Shown in pieces: positions 1-7,641 of a stretch of 64,000 nucleotides of DNA. The position numbers were made by a program, and so were the translations under genes. The DNA is from Prosthecobacter fusiformis (GTDB lineage: Bacteria > Verrucomicrobiota > Verrucomicrobiia > Verrucomicrobiales > Verrucomicrobiaceae). Under the pieces are notes generated by a model, which worked only from the letters and a program-made list of their open reading frames with translations, ran no database searches and was not told the DNA's origin. Every line of letters starts with the position of its first letter. Position 1 is the first letter of the stretch. The DNA is taken from the NCBI RefSeq assembly GCF_004364345.1, contig NZ_SOCA01000002.1, forward strand, positions 757,711 through 821,710, read 5' to 3'.

Positions 1-123
1 AGTTTCCAACGCGTCGAAAATCGGGATCGCGGCGCCGCCGGAATATCCGAACACGTACTCGATGCCGAGGTCGGCCAGCGTTTTGATTAGCGCTTGTGCG
101 CCATCCATTTGGGGTGTGCTCAT
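1..123 (-). CDS. ilvB: acetolactate synthase large subunit, N-terminal fragment
   Basis: The reverse strand from base 123 encodes 41 codons starting ATG and running off the left edge. The product has the N-terminal signature of thiamine-diphosphate-dependent acetolactate synthase: an MDGAQALIKTL helix, then EYVFGYSGGAAIPIFDAL, which in the family is usually written GYPGGAVLPIYDAL. The enzyme condenses pyruvate with pyruvate or 2-oxobutyrate at the start of branched-chain amino acid synthesis, in the cytoplasm. Only the first part of the Pyr domain is visible, and a related ThDP enzyme cannot be wholly excluded. The YSGG variant replaces the common YPGG. The gene is divergent from the next gene, with a 295-base spacer. 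Confidence 0.8.
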   Translation of the reverse strand, partial: MSTPQMDGAQALIKTLADLGIEYVFGYSGGAAIPIFDALET

Positions 124-418
124 AGGTTGTCTGGTGAAAATTGCGTTTTCGAGGGCTATTTTATCATTTGAATCATAAAATGCAATCCAAAGTTTGATGT
201 TTTTCGACCAAGTTCGGTTAAATCCGACTTCCAGCGGGTCAAAAATAATGAAATTCAATCAAAGATCGTGCATCCGAATCGGTTGGAGGACTCGAAGTTG
301 CCGATTTTTTGGAGAACAACGCCCGACTGATATGGATTAATCCCCAAATGTGGAATGGGCATTCGTACTTGCCGTCTTCTCCTGTTCCTGATAACCACAC
401 CCACTAGGAACTTACACA
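124..418. other. intergenic region between divergent genes
   Basis: About 295 bases between the start of the ilvB fragment and the start of the DUF5713 gene. It is AT-richer than its neighbours and must hold promoters for both directions. At 341-354 lies TCCCCAAATGTGGA, a degenerate copy of the palindrome that is dense upstream of the DUF1592 gene and of the oxidoreductase at 56841. AGGAA eight bases before base 419 is a plausible ribosome site. No riboswitch or leader peptide was recognised. Confidence 0.5.
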
Positions 419-784
419 ATGCTCTCCACAAAATCGCTTTCCGCTATGCCCGTCAGCAATCCTCAGATATTGGCCCATCCCTTCCTGGAAAAGATGTATT
501 CAGATGAATACTTCCCACCCGCCTTGGTGGATAAGCTCAAAGACATTCTCATGAAATGGTGCGAGGAAATTGAAGCGGTAAAGCCCGCCGACCTTCCGGC
601 CCTTTATGAGCTTTCCCATGAGGCCACTGAACAGATCAATCAACTCGCAGAAGAATTTGAAGAAAACGAAAGCGAAATTGAAACAGCCGCCCGCGAGGCC
701 ATCGCCGCAGATTTTAGGTTTATTGCCGCCGCCTACGGTTACGAGGCCGATATTGAAGAATTGATCGCACCCCGGGATTGGTAG
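419..784 (+). CDS. DUF5713 family protein
   Basis: A 121-residue soluble acidic protein without signal peptide or membrane segment. The sequence matches what I recall of the DUF5713 family: an N-terminal FLEKMYSDEYFPPALVDKLK segment, a helical middle, and the C-terminal ADIEELIAPRDW ending. The function of the family is unknown. An AGGAA ribosome site sits eight bases before the ATG. The stop codon is followed after 12 bases by a small cysteine-rich gene, so the two are probably cotranscribed. Family assignment is from memory of conserved blocks. Confidence 0.75.
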   Translation: MLSTKSLSAMPVSNPQILAHPFLEKMYSDEYFPPALVDKLKDILMKWCEEIEAVKPADLPALYELSHEATEQINQLAEEFEENESEIETAAREAIAADFRFIAAAYGYEADIEELIAPRDW

Positions 785-796
785 TTCACTTCATTC

Positions 797-979
797 ATGA
801 GCACCCAATGTCCCACCGCTGCCCGCAGTCTTACCCCCACGGCGGCAGCCTCACTGCCCTGCCATTTCTGCGGACACCCCGACACCCATCAATTGGACGA
901 TCTCCACATCTGTGATGAATGTTACATCGCCAAAGGCTCGTGTTGCGCTGGCGAAGACGAGGCGGAGGCAACTCTTTGA
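797..979 (+). CDS. small cysteine-rich (zinc-ribbon-like) protein
   Basis: A 60-residue ORF beginning 12 bases after the DUF5713 gene. Its second half has two CxxC pairs, CHFC and CDEC, 17 residues apart, followed by a CC and an acidic tail. This spacing suits a small zinc ribbon, but no named family is recognised. Tight spacing with the upstream gene and the cysteine pattern argue that it is a real gene. There is no signal peptide. If the zinc ribbon is real, it may act as a nucleic-acid or protein-binding adaptor; that is inference. Confidence 0.55.
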   Translation: MSTQCPTAARSLTPTAAASLPCHFCGHPDTHQLDDLHICDECYIAKGSCCAGEDEAEATL

Positions 980-1480
980 ATTGAATCCTGCGACAGATGA
1001 ATTTTGGTTTAAGGGTGGCCGGCTCCCTGCAACCGGGTTCAATCGCCACTGGCCTAGCCCATCCCCCCTGTATTCGTAGTGACCCGTAGCCCGCACAGTC
1101 CCCCGGTGCGGAAAGCCGGATCGCAACCGAAACCCATCCCGAGCTGGATGCCATCCCGCCCACGCCCCGGCCCACTTCCGTCCGGTTTACAAATGTCAGT
1201 AAACATCGTATAATAATGCGTGAAATTTTCTTCCCGTTTGCCGCATTTGAAATCTCCCCTTGCTGCCAGCCAGCCTCCCAAATGTCCCCAAATGGGGGAT
1301 TGGGGACGCCGTGGGGATTCAATGGGGAAACAAATCCCCATGGATATCTTGTTTGAAACCAACGAGTTACGATAAAAAATCCCCAAATGGGGAAAATTTG
1401 AAATTCATCCCCAAATCCCCATCGCTGGCTGCGTATTGTTATTCCCCCTCATTAGACCGGAATTAACCGGCCTGCTCCTC
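980..1480. other. long intergenic region upstream of the DUF1592 gene
   Basis: About 500 bases without a convincing gene. ORFs on the minus strand (831-1322, 1054-1386) have no family resemblance and are probably spurious. At 1196-1220 there is an AT-rich promoter-like stretch. From 1285 to 1421 the sequence is filled with TCCCCA and TGGGGA hexamers, described as a separate repeat feature. Confidence 0.5.
1285..1421. repeat. array of TCCCCA/TGGGGA half-sites (array 1)
   Basis: In 137 bases TCCCCA occurs at 1285, 1335, 1380, 1408 and 1416, and TGGGGA at 1301, 1312, 1323 and 1388. Two pairs form palindromes, TCCCCAAATGGGG at 1285 and TCCCCAAATGGGGA at 1380. The core TCCCCAAATGGGGAAAATT (1380-1398) recurs exactly at 56776-56794. 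The array ends 60 bases before the DUF1592 start, a suitable place for an operator cluster. A small mobile repeat is the alternative. Confidence 0.7.
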
Positions 1481-3922
1481 ATGGTCCGCTATATCCTTAC
1501 AGTCCTTTCGTCCGCGCTGCTTTTTAGCCATTCCGCCATGGCTGCGGATGCACCACATCCAGGCAAGGTCATTTATGAAAAGCTATGCTTGGAATGCCAT
1601 GGTGATAAAGGCCAGGGCGTGGATGGAAAATATGACGAGCCTCTGATTGGCGACCGTGCTTTAGAGGTCCTGGCTCGCAAGATTGAGCGCACCATGCCGG
1701 AGGAAGACGTCGGTGCCTGTGTGGGGGAAGATGCCAAAGCGGTGGCTTCTTATATCTACGACGCCTTTTACTCACCTGAGGCCCAGGCCCGCATACGTCC
1801 CCCGGAAAAAGACCTGACCCGGCTCACCATCGCCCAGTATCGCACCAGCGTGATGGATCTCATTGGTCGTTTTCGTCAAGGGCCAGGTTTCGATCGCCCC
1901 ATCAAGGAAGACATGGGTGTAAAAGCCTTCTACAATGGTTTTGAACCCCTTCAGCCTGAGCCGGAACAGCCGGATGAAAAACTGCCTCAGGAAACAAAGC
2001 TGGAAGAACTGAAGGCCGCCAAGGCCGACGGAAAAAAAATCTCCGCCGCCAAGGATGAACTCCGCAAAGCCATCGAAAAACGCGAGCGTGAAAAGCGTGC
2101 CCTGGCCGAGAAACGCATGGAGGAGCGTAAACGTTACAAGTTTGAGCGTGTGGATGACCGCATCAATTTCAAGTTTGGTGCCGACAGTCCGGACAAAGAA
2201 AAGATGGCGACGGATCAGTTTAAGATCCGCTGGGAAGGTAGCATCGTTGCTGAAGAAACGGGCACTTATGAATTCATCATCAAGAGCGAAAATGGTGTCA
2301 GGCTGTGGATCAACGAAGATCAAAAAGCACTGATTGACGGCTGGGTGACCAGCGGCCCGGAAGTGAGGGAAGAAAAAAAGAGCATCTACCTCGTCGGTGG
2401 GCGCGCTTATCGACTCATTTTGGAGCACTTCAAATTCAAAGAGGCTTCTGCCTCCATCGAGCTCCGCTGGAAGCCGCCGCATGGCATTGAGGAAATCATC
2501 CCCAAGCATGTCCTGCGGCAGGACAAACCCAACCCGCTCATGATCGTGAGTACCAATTTCCCTGCCGATGACCGCAGCGTCGGCTACGAACGCGGATCCA
2601 GCATCAGCAAAGCCTGGGATCAGGCCACGACCGAGGCCGCCATCGCCACGGCCGAATATGTAGAGGAAAATTTGGACCGCCTAGCCGGCACAAAACCGGA
2701 TGCTCCTGACCGCGCGGATAAACTGAAAAAGTTTGCTCTCACTTTTGTCGAAACGGCTTTTCGCAGGCCTCTCAATGAAGAGCAGAAAAAACTCTATGTG
2801 GACTCGCATTTCGAGACCGCCAAGTCACCTGAAGTCGCCGTCAAAAGGGTGTCTCTCTTCACCCTCAAATCTCCCCGGTTCCTTTATCCTGCACTGAGCG
2901 AAAACGATACCCCGGATGACTTCGACATCGCCTCCCGCCTCGCTCTCGCCCTGTGGGATTCCGTTCCTGACAAAAAGCTCACCCAGGCCGCCGCGGAGAA
3001 GAAACTGCACAAGCCTGATCAGATCAAAGCCCAAGCTTTGCGTATGATCACGGATGCCCGCACCAAAGCAAAGCTGCACGGCTTTTTCCATCATTGGCTG
3101 GAACTGGAACATGCCGAAAACACATCTAAAGATCCCAAAGCCTTCCCTGGTTTTAATGAAGAGGTTCTGGCAGATCTTCGCCACTCCTTGCTTCAGTTCA
3201 TCGACCAAGTCGTCTGGACTGAAAAATCTGATTATCGCGAGCTCCTGCAGGCTGATTACCTTTTACTCAATGACCGGCTGGCCAAATTTTACGGTCAGAA
3301 CGTCAAGGGGGGTGAGTTCCAGCGTGTATCCTTTGACCCCAAACAGAGGGCTGGGGTCGTTACCCATCCCTATCTGCTGGCCTCTCTCGCCTATAGCAAG
3401 CAGACCTCCCCCATCCATCGCGGTGTCTTCCTCACTCGCAATATTGTCGGCATCTCCCTGAAATCGCCACCGATGGCCGTGACCTTTGATGAGAGCCATT
3501 TTAATCCGAGCCTCACCATGCGGGAAAAGATCACTGAGCTGACGAGGAACAATTCCTGCATGTCCTGCCACTCCACCATCAACCCCCTCGGCTTCAGCCT
3601 GGAAAACTTTGATGCCATTGGTCGCTGGCGTACTCAGGATAACAAAAAGCCCGTCAACCCCATCAGCGAGCTCGCCACCGAAGAAGGCAAAAACATCCGC
3701 CTCACCGGCCCGCGCGACATCGTCAACTATGTCGCTGACAACCCCGCCGGTCACCGCGCCTTCATCCGCCATCTGTTCAACCACACCGTCAAGCAGCAGA
3801 TCCCCGCCTATGGCCCCGAGGTCATGGACAAGCTTCAAAAGGACTTCGCCGCCAACGGCTGCAACATTCAAAAACTCCTCGTTCAGATTTCTGTCCTCGC
3901 CGCACTGGATGGCGTGCGCTAA
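1481..3922 (+). CDS. secreted DUF1592-type cytochrome protein with PA14 domain
   Basis: An 813-residue exported protein of the PVC (Planctomycetes-Verrucomicrobia) cytochrome families. I chose the ATG at 1481 because it opens directly into a signal peptide ending near AMAADAP; the frame is open further upstream. Domains in order: a cytochrome c-type segment with CLECH (C36, C39, H40), a charged Lys/Glu coiled stretch, a PA14-like beta domain (about 215-330), DUF1595 with the AFRRPL motif, DUF1592, DUF1588 with a second CMSCH (C693, C696, H697), and a C-terminal DUF1585. The family is thought to be periplasmic and linked to polymer degradation or electron transfer, but no reaction is established. 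Its usual partner, a DUF1552 protein, is at 5256. Confidence 0.9.
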   Translation: MVRYILTVLSSALLFSHSAMAADAPHPGKVIYEKLCLECHGDKGQGVDGKYDEPLIGDRALEVLARKIERTMPEEDVGACVGEDAKAVASYIYDAFYSPEAQARIRPPEKDLTRLTIAQYRTSVMDLIGRFRQGPGFDRPIKEDMGVKAFYNGFEPLQPEPEQPDEKLPQETKLEELKAAKADGKKISAAKDELRKAIEKREREKRALAEKRMEERKRYKFERVDDRINFKFGADSPDKEKMATDQFKIRWEGSIVAEETGTYEFIIKSENGVRLWINEDQKALIDGWVTSGPEVREEKKSIYLVGGRAYRLILEHFKFKEASASIELRWKPPHGIEEIIPKHVLRQDKPNPLMIVSTNFPADDRSVGYERGSSISKAWDQATTEAAIATAEYVEENLDRLAGTKPDAPDRADKLKKFALTFVETAFRRPLNEEQKKLYVDSHFETAKSPEVAVKRVSLFTLKSPRFLYPALSENDTPDDFDIASRLALALWDSVPDKKLTQAAAEKKLHKPDQIKAQALRMITDARTKAKLHGFFHHWLELEHAENTSKDPKAFPGFNEEVLADLRHSLLQFIDQVVWTEKSDYRELLQADYLLLNDRLAKFYGQNVKGGEFQRVSFDPKQRAGVVTHPYLLASLAYSKQTSPIHRGVFLTRNIVGISLKSPPMAVTFDESHFNPSLTMREKITELTRNNSCMSCHSTINPLGFSLENFDAIGRWRTQDNKKPVNPISELATEEGKNIRLTGPRDIVNYVADNPAGHRAFIRHLFNHTVKQQIPAYGPEVMDKLQKDFAANGCNIQKLLVQISVLAALDGVR

Positions 3923-3994
3923 TCAATATTTTCTTGAGTGGTGCGACATCGATATTGAAGACAGTGATTCACAGCCAATATCTCCTCCTTCCAA

Positions 3995-5116
3995 TCATCT
4001 TGGATCTCTCCGGACCCTCACCATATCACCGCTATTCAGCTTCATCGAATTCGCCACCTGCTGAAACATCGGTGCGTATTTCTCCAGGCGTTCTTTGGCC
4101 ATGGGACTGTTTGCCGGGCCGGGGCAGTTGAAAAAGAGGATGATCATTTGGCCTTCGTAGAAGGTCTTAAACTCTATCACTGCCGCCCGCAGCGGGGCGG
4201 TGCCCATCGGCCCTTCGGCGGTGGCGATCTTGTACCGCAGGGTGTGTCGCCCATCAGTCTGATTAAAAGTTTCCCGATGCATTTCTTCGAAGTGCATCAG
4301 GTCCAGCCCCAGTGATTTAAAGTATCGCTTTTCCGACTCAATTGTGCAGGCATTGAAGGCCTCTTCTACAGTCTGGCCCTGGGGCAGCGGAATTACCTGC
4401 ACATTGCCATGGAGGTGGCCGTGGCCGTACACATGTACGTGCTTTTGAAACATGGCCGGGTTACGCGCGGCTGTCGGCTTCCAACTCATGGGCCAGGATA
4501 GCGTCACCTTCACCCAGCCGTGCCGGGTCGTCACTGGTGTATGGTAACCTTCCAGCATCTCCATCTCAGGCTGGTTTCGATATTTGGGGCAGTAACTCAG
4601 CAGTTGGCCCCGGATCGCAGGTATCTTGATGTCTCCGCCTGCCCGATCCTCCACCCGTTGGAGAAAGAGCCTCAGCTCCGCCTCCCCTGTGATTTCCTGC
4701 ACCGTCTTCACAGGGTCATCGAAGGATCGATCGATCTTCTCCAGCTCCGCCTTCATGGCCTCGCCGCCCTCGCGCAGCATCTCCTCCTCCAGTGCCCGTT
4801 TACCCTGGGCCAGGGGCGACTGCGTCCACAGGCCCTGCGTCTTTTCGATCTCCGTCTTCATCGCCGGAAATTTCTCCATCAGGAGCACCATCTGCCGCTC
4901 CATCGCATGGGCGTAGGCTCGCGCATGCATCAGCTCCGTCCGGCGATCCACCTCTTCCTCTTCGGCGGGCGGGGACTGGCCCTGGGCAGGGGAAAGCAGC
5001 CCGGCGAGGGCAAGGCAGCACAGCCACCGCAGCGGCGCTGAAAAGGCAGGGGAGAGGAAAGGCATCCACCTAAGAGACGGCCCAAGCTCGAAAAGTAAAC
5101 GGGAAAACTCCGCCAT
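3995..5116 (-). CDS. secreted hypothetical protein
   Basis: A 373-residue protein of no family I recognise. The N-terminus carries a hydrophobic signal segment (LCCLALAGLLSPAQGQ), then a charged helical region rich in Glu, Arg and Met, and a more globular C-terminal half. The ATG at 5116 has GGAGG ten bases upstream; an internal ATG at 5065 would give a cleaner signal peptide without the 17-residue extension, so the start is uncertain. It lies antiparallel between the DUF1592 and DUF1552 genes, a pair that is usually adjacent, and shares a 139-base divergent promoter region with the DUF1552 gene. Confidence 0.75.
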   Translation of the reverse strand: MAEFSRLLFELGPSLRWMPFLSPAFSAPLRWLCCLALAGLLSPAQGQSPPAEEEEVDRRTELMHARAYAHAMERQMVLLMEKFPAMKTEIEKTQGLWTQSPLAQGKRALEEEMLREGGEAMKAELEKIDRSFDDPVKTVQEITGEAELRLFLQRVEDRAGGDIKIPAIRGQLLSYCPKYRNQPEMEMLEGYHTPVTTRHGWVKVTLSWPMSWKPTAARNPAMFQKHVHVYGHGHLHGNVQVIPLPQGQTVEEAFNACTIESEKRYFKSLGLDLMHFEEMHRETFNQTDGRHTLRYKIATAEGPMGTAPLRAAVIEFKTFYEGQMIILFFNCPGPANSPMAKERLEKYAPMFQQVANSMKLNSGDMVRVRRDPR

Positions 5117-5255
5117 TCACACAACGCCTCCAAATGGCCGCCTGCCTGTTCAATGCCATCCGGGCGGGTCGCTGCTTCGTTGATCTCTCGTCCTCACGTG
5201 GCATCTTCGCGCAAGAAAACCCTTCACTCCTCCGTAGCACCTTCATCCCCCTTTC

Positions 5256-6575
5256 ATGAAAGTCCTGAACCGCCGCCAATTTCTTCGAGATCTCGGCATC
5301 TCTGCAACTGCGTTGCCCTTTCTCTCTGGTCTGCCCAGCATCACAGGCGCACCGGCTCCGCAGAAGCGGCAGCGGCTGATCATCATGTTCTCTCCCAATG
5401 GCACTGTCCCTGGGGAATTTTGGCCTGACCAGGAAGGCGAGGGTTTTGAAATGAAATCCATCTTGAAGCCGCTGGAGGCCTTCAAGGACAAAACACTCAT
5501 TCTTCACGGCATCGCCAATAAGGTGCGTGGAGATGGGGATAACCACATGCGTGGTATGAGCTGCCTGCTCACTTGTGACGAATTGCTCAAGGGAAACATC
5601 ATGGGCGGTGGTGGCAACCCTGCGGGCTGGGCCAGCAGTATCTCCATTGACCAGGAGATCAAAAACTTCCTTCAAAGCCGTCCTGAAACACGCACTCGTT
5701 TTGGCTCCCTGGAGTTTGGGGTTGCCGTGCCAGATCGTGCGGATCCCTGGACGCGCATGAGTTATGCAGGCGGCAACCAGCCCATCGCGCCTGTGGATGA
5801 TCCACACCAAATGTTAGGCAAACTTTATGGCCGGATGAAGGACAAAGAAAGTCTGGTGAGCATCCTGGATGATGTTCGCGATGACCTTAAACGCGTTTCT
5901 TCCAAACTCAGCGCCCGCGACAAAGCCCTTCTGGACCAGCACATGACCCTTGTGCGCAGCCTGGAGCAGGATCTGGAGAATGCCGATAAGCAGGGCCAGC
6001 TAGCTCACCCTGTGCCGCAAGTCGATCCCAGCATTGAACTGGTCAATGATAACACGCCCGAGATCAGCCGTGTGCAAATTGACCTCCTGGTGAATAGTCT
6101 GGCAAATGACATGGCCCGTGTGGCCACTTTGCAGTACATGCGCTCCGTCGGCATGGCCCAGATGCGCTGGCTGGGCATTGATGAAGGTCACCACTCTCTT
6201 TCCCATGATCCCGATGACAACAAGGAGAGCTATGCCAAGCTGATGAAGATCAATACTTGGTTTGCAGGAGAGTTCGCCTATCTGGCCAAACGCCTCAGCG
6301 AAACCCCTGAATCCACCGGCGATGGTAGCATGCTGGACAATACCTTGCTCGTCTGGACCAATGAACTGGGCAAAGGGAATAGCCATACCCTCGATGACAT
6401 TCCTTATGTCATGGTCGGTGGCGGTGGAGGCTTCAAAATGGGGCGAACTTTGAAGTTTGACAAAGTCGCCCACAATCGCCTTTGGATGACGGTAGCCCAT
6501 TCCATGGGCCACTCTGGCCTCAAGACCTTCGGCAAAGCCGAGCTTTGCGAAGGTGGCTTGTTGAACTTGGCGTAA
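5256..6575 (+). CDS. DUF1552 family protein with twin-arginine signal
   Basis: A 439-residue protein. The N-terminus has a Tat signal with NRRQFLRDLG followed by a hydrophobic stretch, so the folded protein is probably exported. The mature part starts with the DUF1552 hallmark RLIIMFSPNGTVPGEFWP and continues with HGIANKVRGDGDNHMRG and, near the C-terminus, LLVWTNELGKGNSH. The family resembles the sulfatase/alkaline-phosphatase fold seen in the related DUF1501 proteins, but no activity is proven. DUF1552 genes normally sit beside DUF1592 cytochrome genes; here the partner (1481-3922) is separated by an antiparallel gene. The start is the only ATG giving an intact Tat motif. Confidence 0.9.
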   Translation: MKVLNRRQFLRDLGISATALPFLSGLPSITGAPAPQKRQRLIIMFSPNGTVPGEFWPDQEGEGFEMKSILKPLEAFKDKTLILHGIANKVRGDGDNHMRGMSCLLTCDELLKGNIMGGGGNPAGWASSISIDQEIKNFLQSRPETRTRFGSLEFGVAVPDRADPWTRMSYAGGNQPIAPVDDPHQMLGKLYGRMKDKESLVSILDDVRDDLKRVSSKLSARDKALLDQHMTLVRSLEQDLENADKQGQLAHPVPQVDPSIELVNDNTPEISRVQIDLLVNSLANDMARVATLQYMRSVGMAQMRWLGIDEGHHSLSHDPDDNKESYAKLMKINTWFAGEFAYLAKRLSETPESTGDGSMLDNTLLVWTNELGKGNSHTLDDIPYVMVGGGGGFKMGRTLKFDKVAHNRLWMTVAHSMGHSGLKTFGKAELCEGGLLNLA

Positions 6576-6587
6576 CCGCGTTGCGCC

Positions 6588-7178
6588 TTACCCGCGCTTC
6601 CGCTCCAGCAAGTTCATCATGAGGAAGGACAGCATCAGCGCCGTCTGCTCGCCTTCATCGGCGGCATTGACTTGGACGAGTTCAAAGCGTCCTTCAAAGA
6701 GTGCGCTTTGTTTCGTCAGCCTCAGCACAGGTGTCGTGTCGGGACGGCTGGCCAGGTAGCGGGGGTGGAACATGAAGCCGCTGAACATACCCACGACTGG
6801 GATCTCACCGATAAATCCGTCCATCAGTTTAGCCCCGGGGTTTTCCTCGCGGATGAGAAAGGCGATCTCTTTGGAGCCAGGCGCAAAGACTTCATAATGC
6901 GCGCGCCAGAGGGACTTCATACCTCGCCTGCCGACAGCGCCGATCTCATTACCCCGCGCATCACGAAAGGTATATCGGGCTGACCAGTCCAGAATACGGT
7001 CTGCCTCGATCGTTGCCAGGAGCTGGGTGCGGGTGTCATTGGTATACACCTCCACTTTTTCCCGGAAACGAAACATCTTTTGCTTCACATAGCACACCTG
7101 GTTTCCTGCCGCATCTTCCACATAGATTTGAGGGGTGAGGGCGATGAGTTTGAATCGGAATGTCAGAGGATAGTTCAT
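6588..7178 (-). CDS. LURP-one-related / scramblase-fold protein
   Basis: A 196-residue protein with the pattern of the LURP-one-related (DUF567, tubby C-terminal-like) fold: YPLTFRFKLIALTPQIYVED at the start, then VCYVKQKMFRFREKVEVY, a DRILDWSARYTFRD strand pair and a GRRGMKSLWRAHYEVF block. Proteins with this fold form a 12-stranded barrel around a hydrophobic helix; bacterial members have no settled function, possibly lipid or membrane association. There is no signal peptide. It is convergent with the DUF1552 gene, the stops lying 12 bases apart. The gene is monocistronic as far as can be seen. Confidence 0.75.
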   Translation of the reverse strand: MNYPLTFRFKLIALTPQIYVEDAAGNQVCYVKQKMFRFREKVEVYTNDTRTQLLATIEADRILDWSARYTFRDARGNEIGAVGRRGMKSLWRAHYEVFAPGSKEIAFLIREENPGAKLMDGFIGEIPVVGMFSGFMFHPRYLASRPDTTPVLRLTKQSALFEGRFELVQVNAADEGEQTALMLSFLMMNLLERKRG

Positions 7179-7274
7179 AGCGGAGTCTCATCATGAGCTG
7201 TAAGCACCGGAACTCACCCGAAAATTGGCATTTTTTTAAAACTCCGGGACTGCTACGGAACTGGATACTGGAAC

Positions 7275-7290
7275 AGGCCCAAATGTTGCT
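7275..7290 (+). promoter_or_regulatory. possible sigma-54 promoter
   Basis: AGGCCCAAATGTTGCT matches the consensus TGGCACRNNNNTTGCW at 14 of 16 positions, with GG and GC at the required -24/-12 spacing. Transcription would start near 7301, almost at the ATG at 7304, which would make the message nearly leaderless. That conflict keeps the confidence low. Confidence 0.3.
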
Positions 7291-7303
7291 TTAACTTAGG
7301 TGC

Positions 7304-7630
7304 ATGTACTCAACATCCGTTCCCTGGAAAGTCCTTTCCTCCCAAGTTTCCGTCAGTGTTCTTTTGGAAGACTGGAATCTGGCCAATAATGAGCCAGAGG
7401 CGGACACGCTACGCAGTTATGTGGTCCAGGTTGTGTTTGATTCACCCTTTCTTTCGGTGCCGGTGGTGCATTTGGGACTTACTGGATTCGACATTGACCA
7501 ACGAGACAGCGCCCGCCTGACGGTGAAGGCTGAAAGCATCACGGAATCCGGTTTCCAGGCGGTTATTTCCACCTGGTCCAACACTCGTGTCTATGCTGCT
7601 GAATTAAACTGGCTGGCCATTGGTTCTTAA
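7304..7630 (+). CDS. H-type lectin domain protein
   Basis: A 108-residue protein consisting almost wholly of an H-type lectin domain. The match lies in residues about 45-106: a DSPFLSVPVVHLGLTGFDID stretch, then ARLTVKAESITESGFQAVI, then TWSNTRVYAAELNWLAIG. H-type lectins (snail agglutinin, discoidin) form trimers that bind N-acetylgalactosamine-like sugars. No signal peptide is visible, so it is either cytoplasmic or leaves by a non-classical route. It is convergent with the cupin-like gene downstream, the stops being 12 bases apart. Confidence 0.8.
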   Translation: MYSTSVPWKVLSSQVSVSVLLEDWNLANNEPEADTLRSYVVQVVFDSPFLSVPVVHLGLTGFDIDQRDSARLTVKAESITESGFQAVISTWSNTRVYAAELNWLAIGS

Positions 7631-7641
7631 AGCTGAATACT

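Noticed and set aside
831..1386. Overlapping minus-strand ORFs in the long intergenic region
   Set aside because: Three frames are open at once with low-complexity, family-free products, which points to GC-rich noise.
1772..2509. 245-codon minus-strand ORF inside the DUF1592 gene
   Set aside because: Antisense shadow of a gene with recognised domains.
5205..5225. Sigma-54-like TGGCATCTTCGCGCAA before the DUF1552 gene
   Set aside because: GC is one base too close to GG, a spacing that RpoN does not tolerate.
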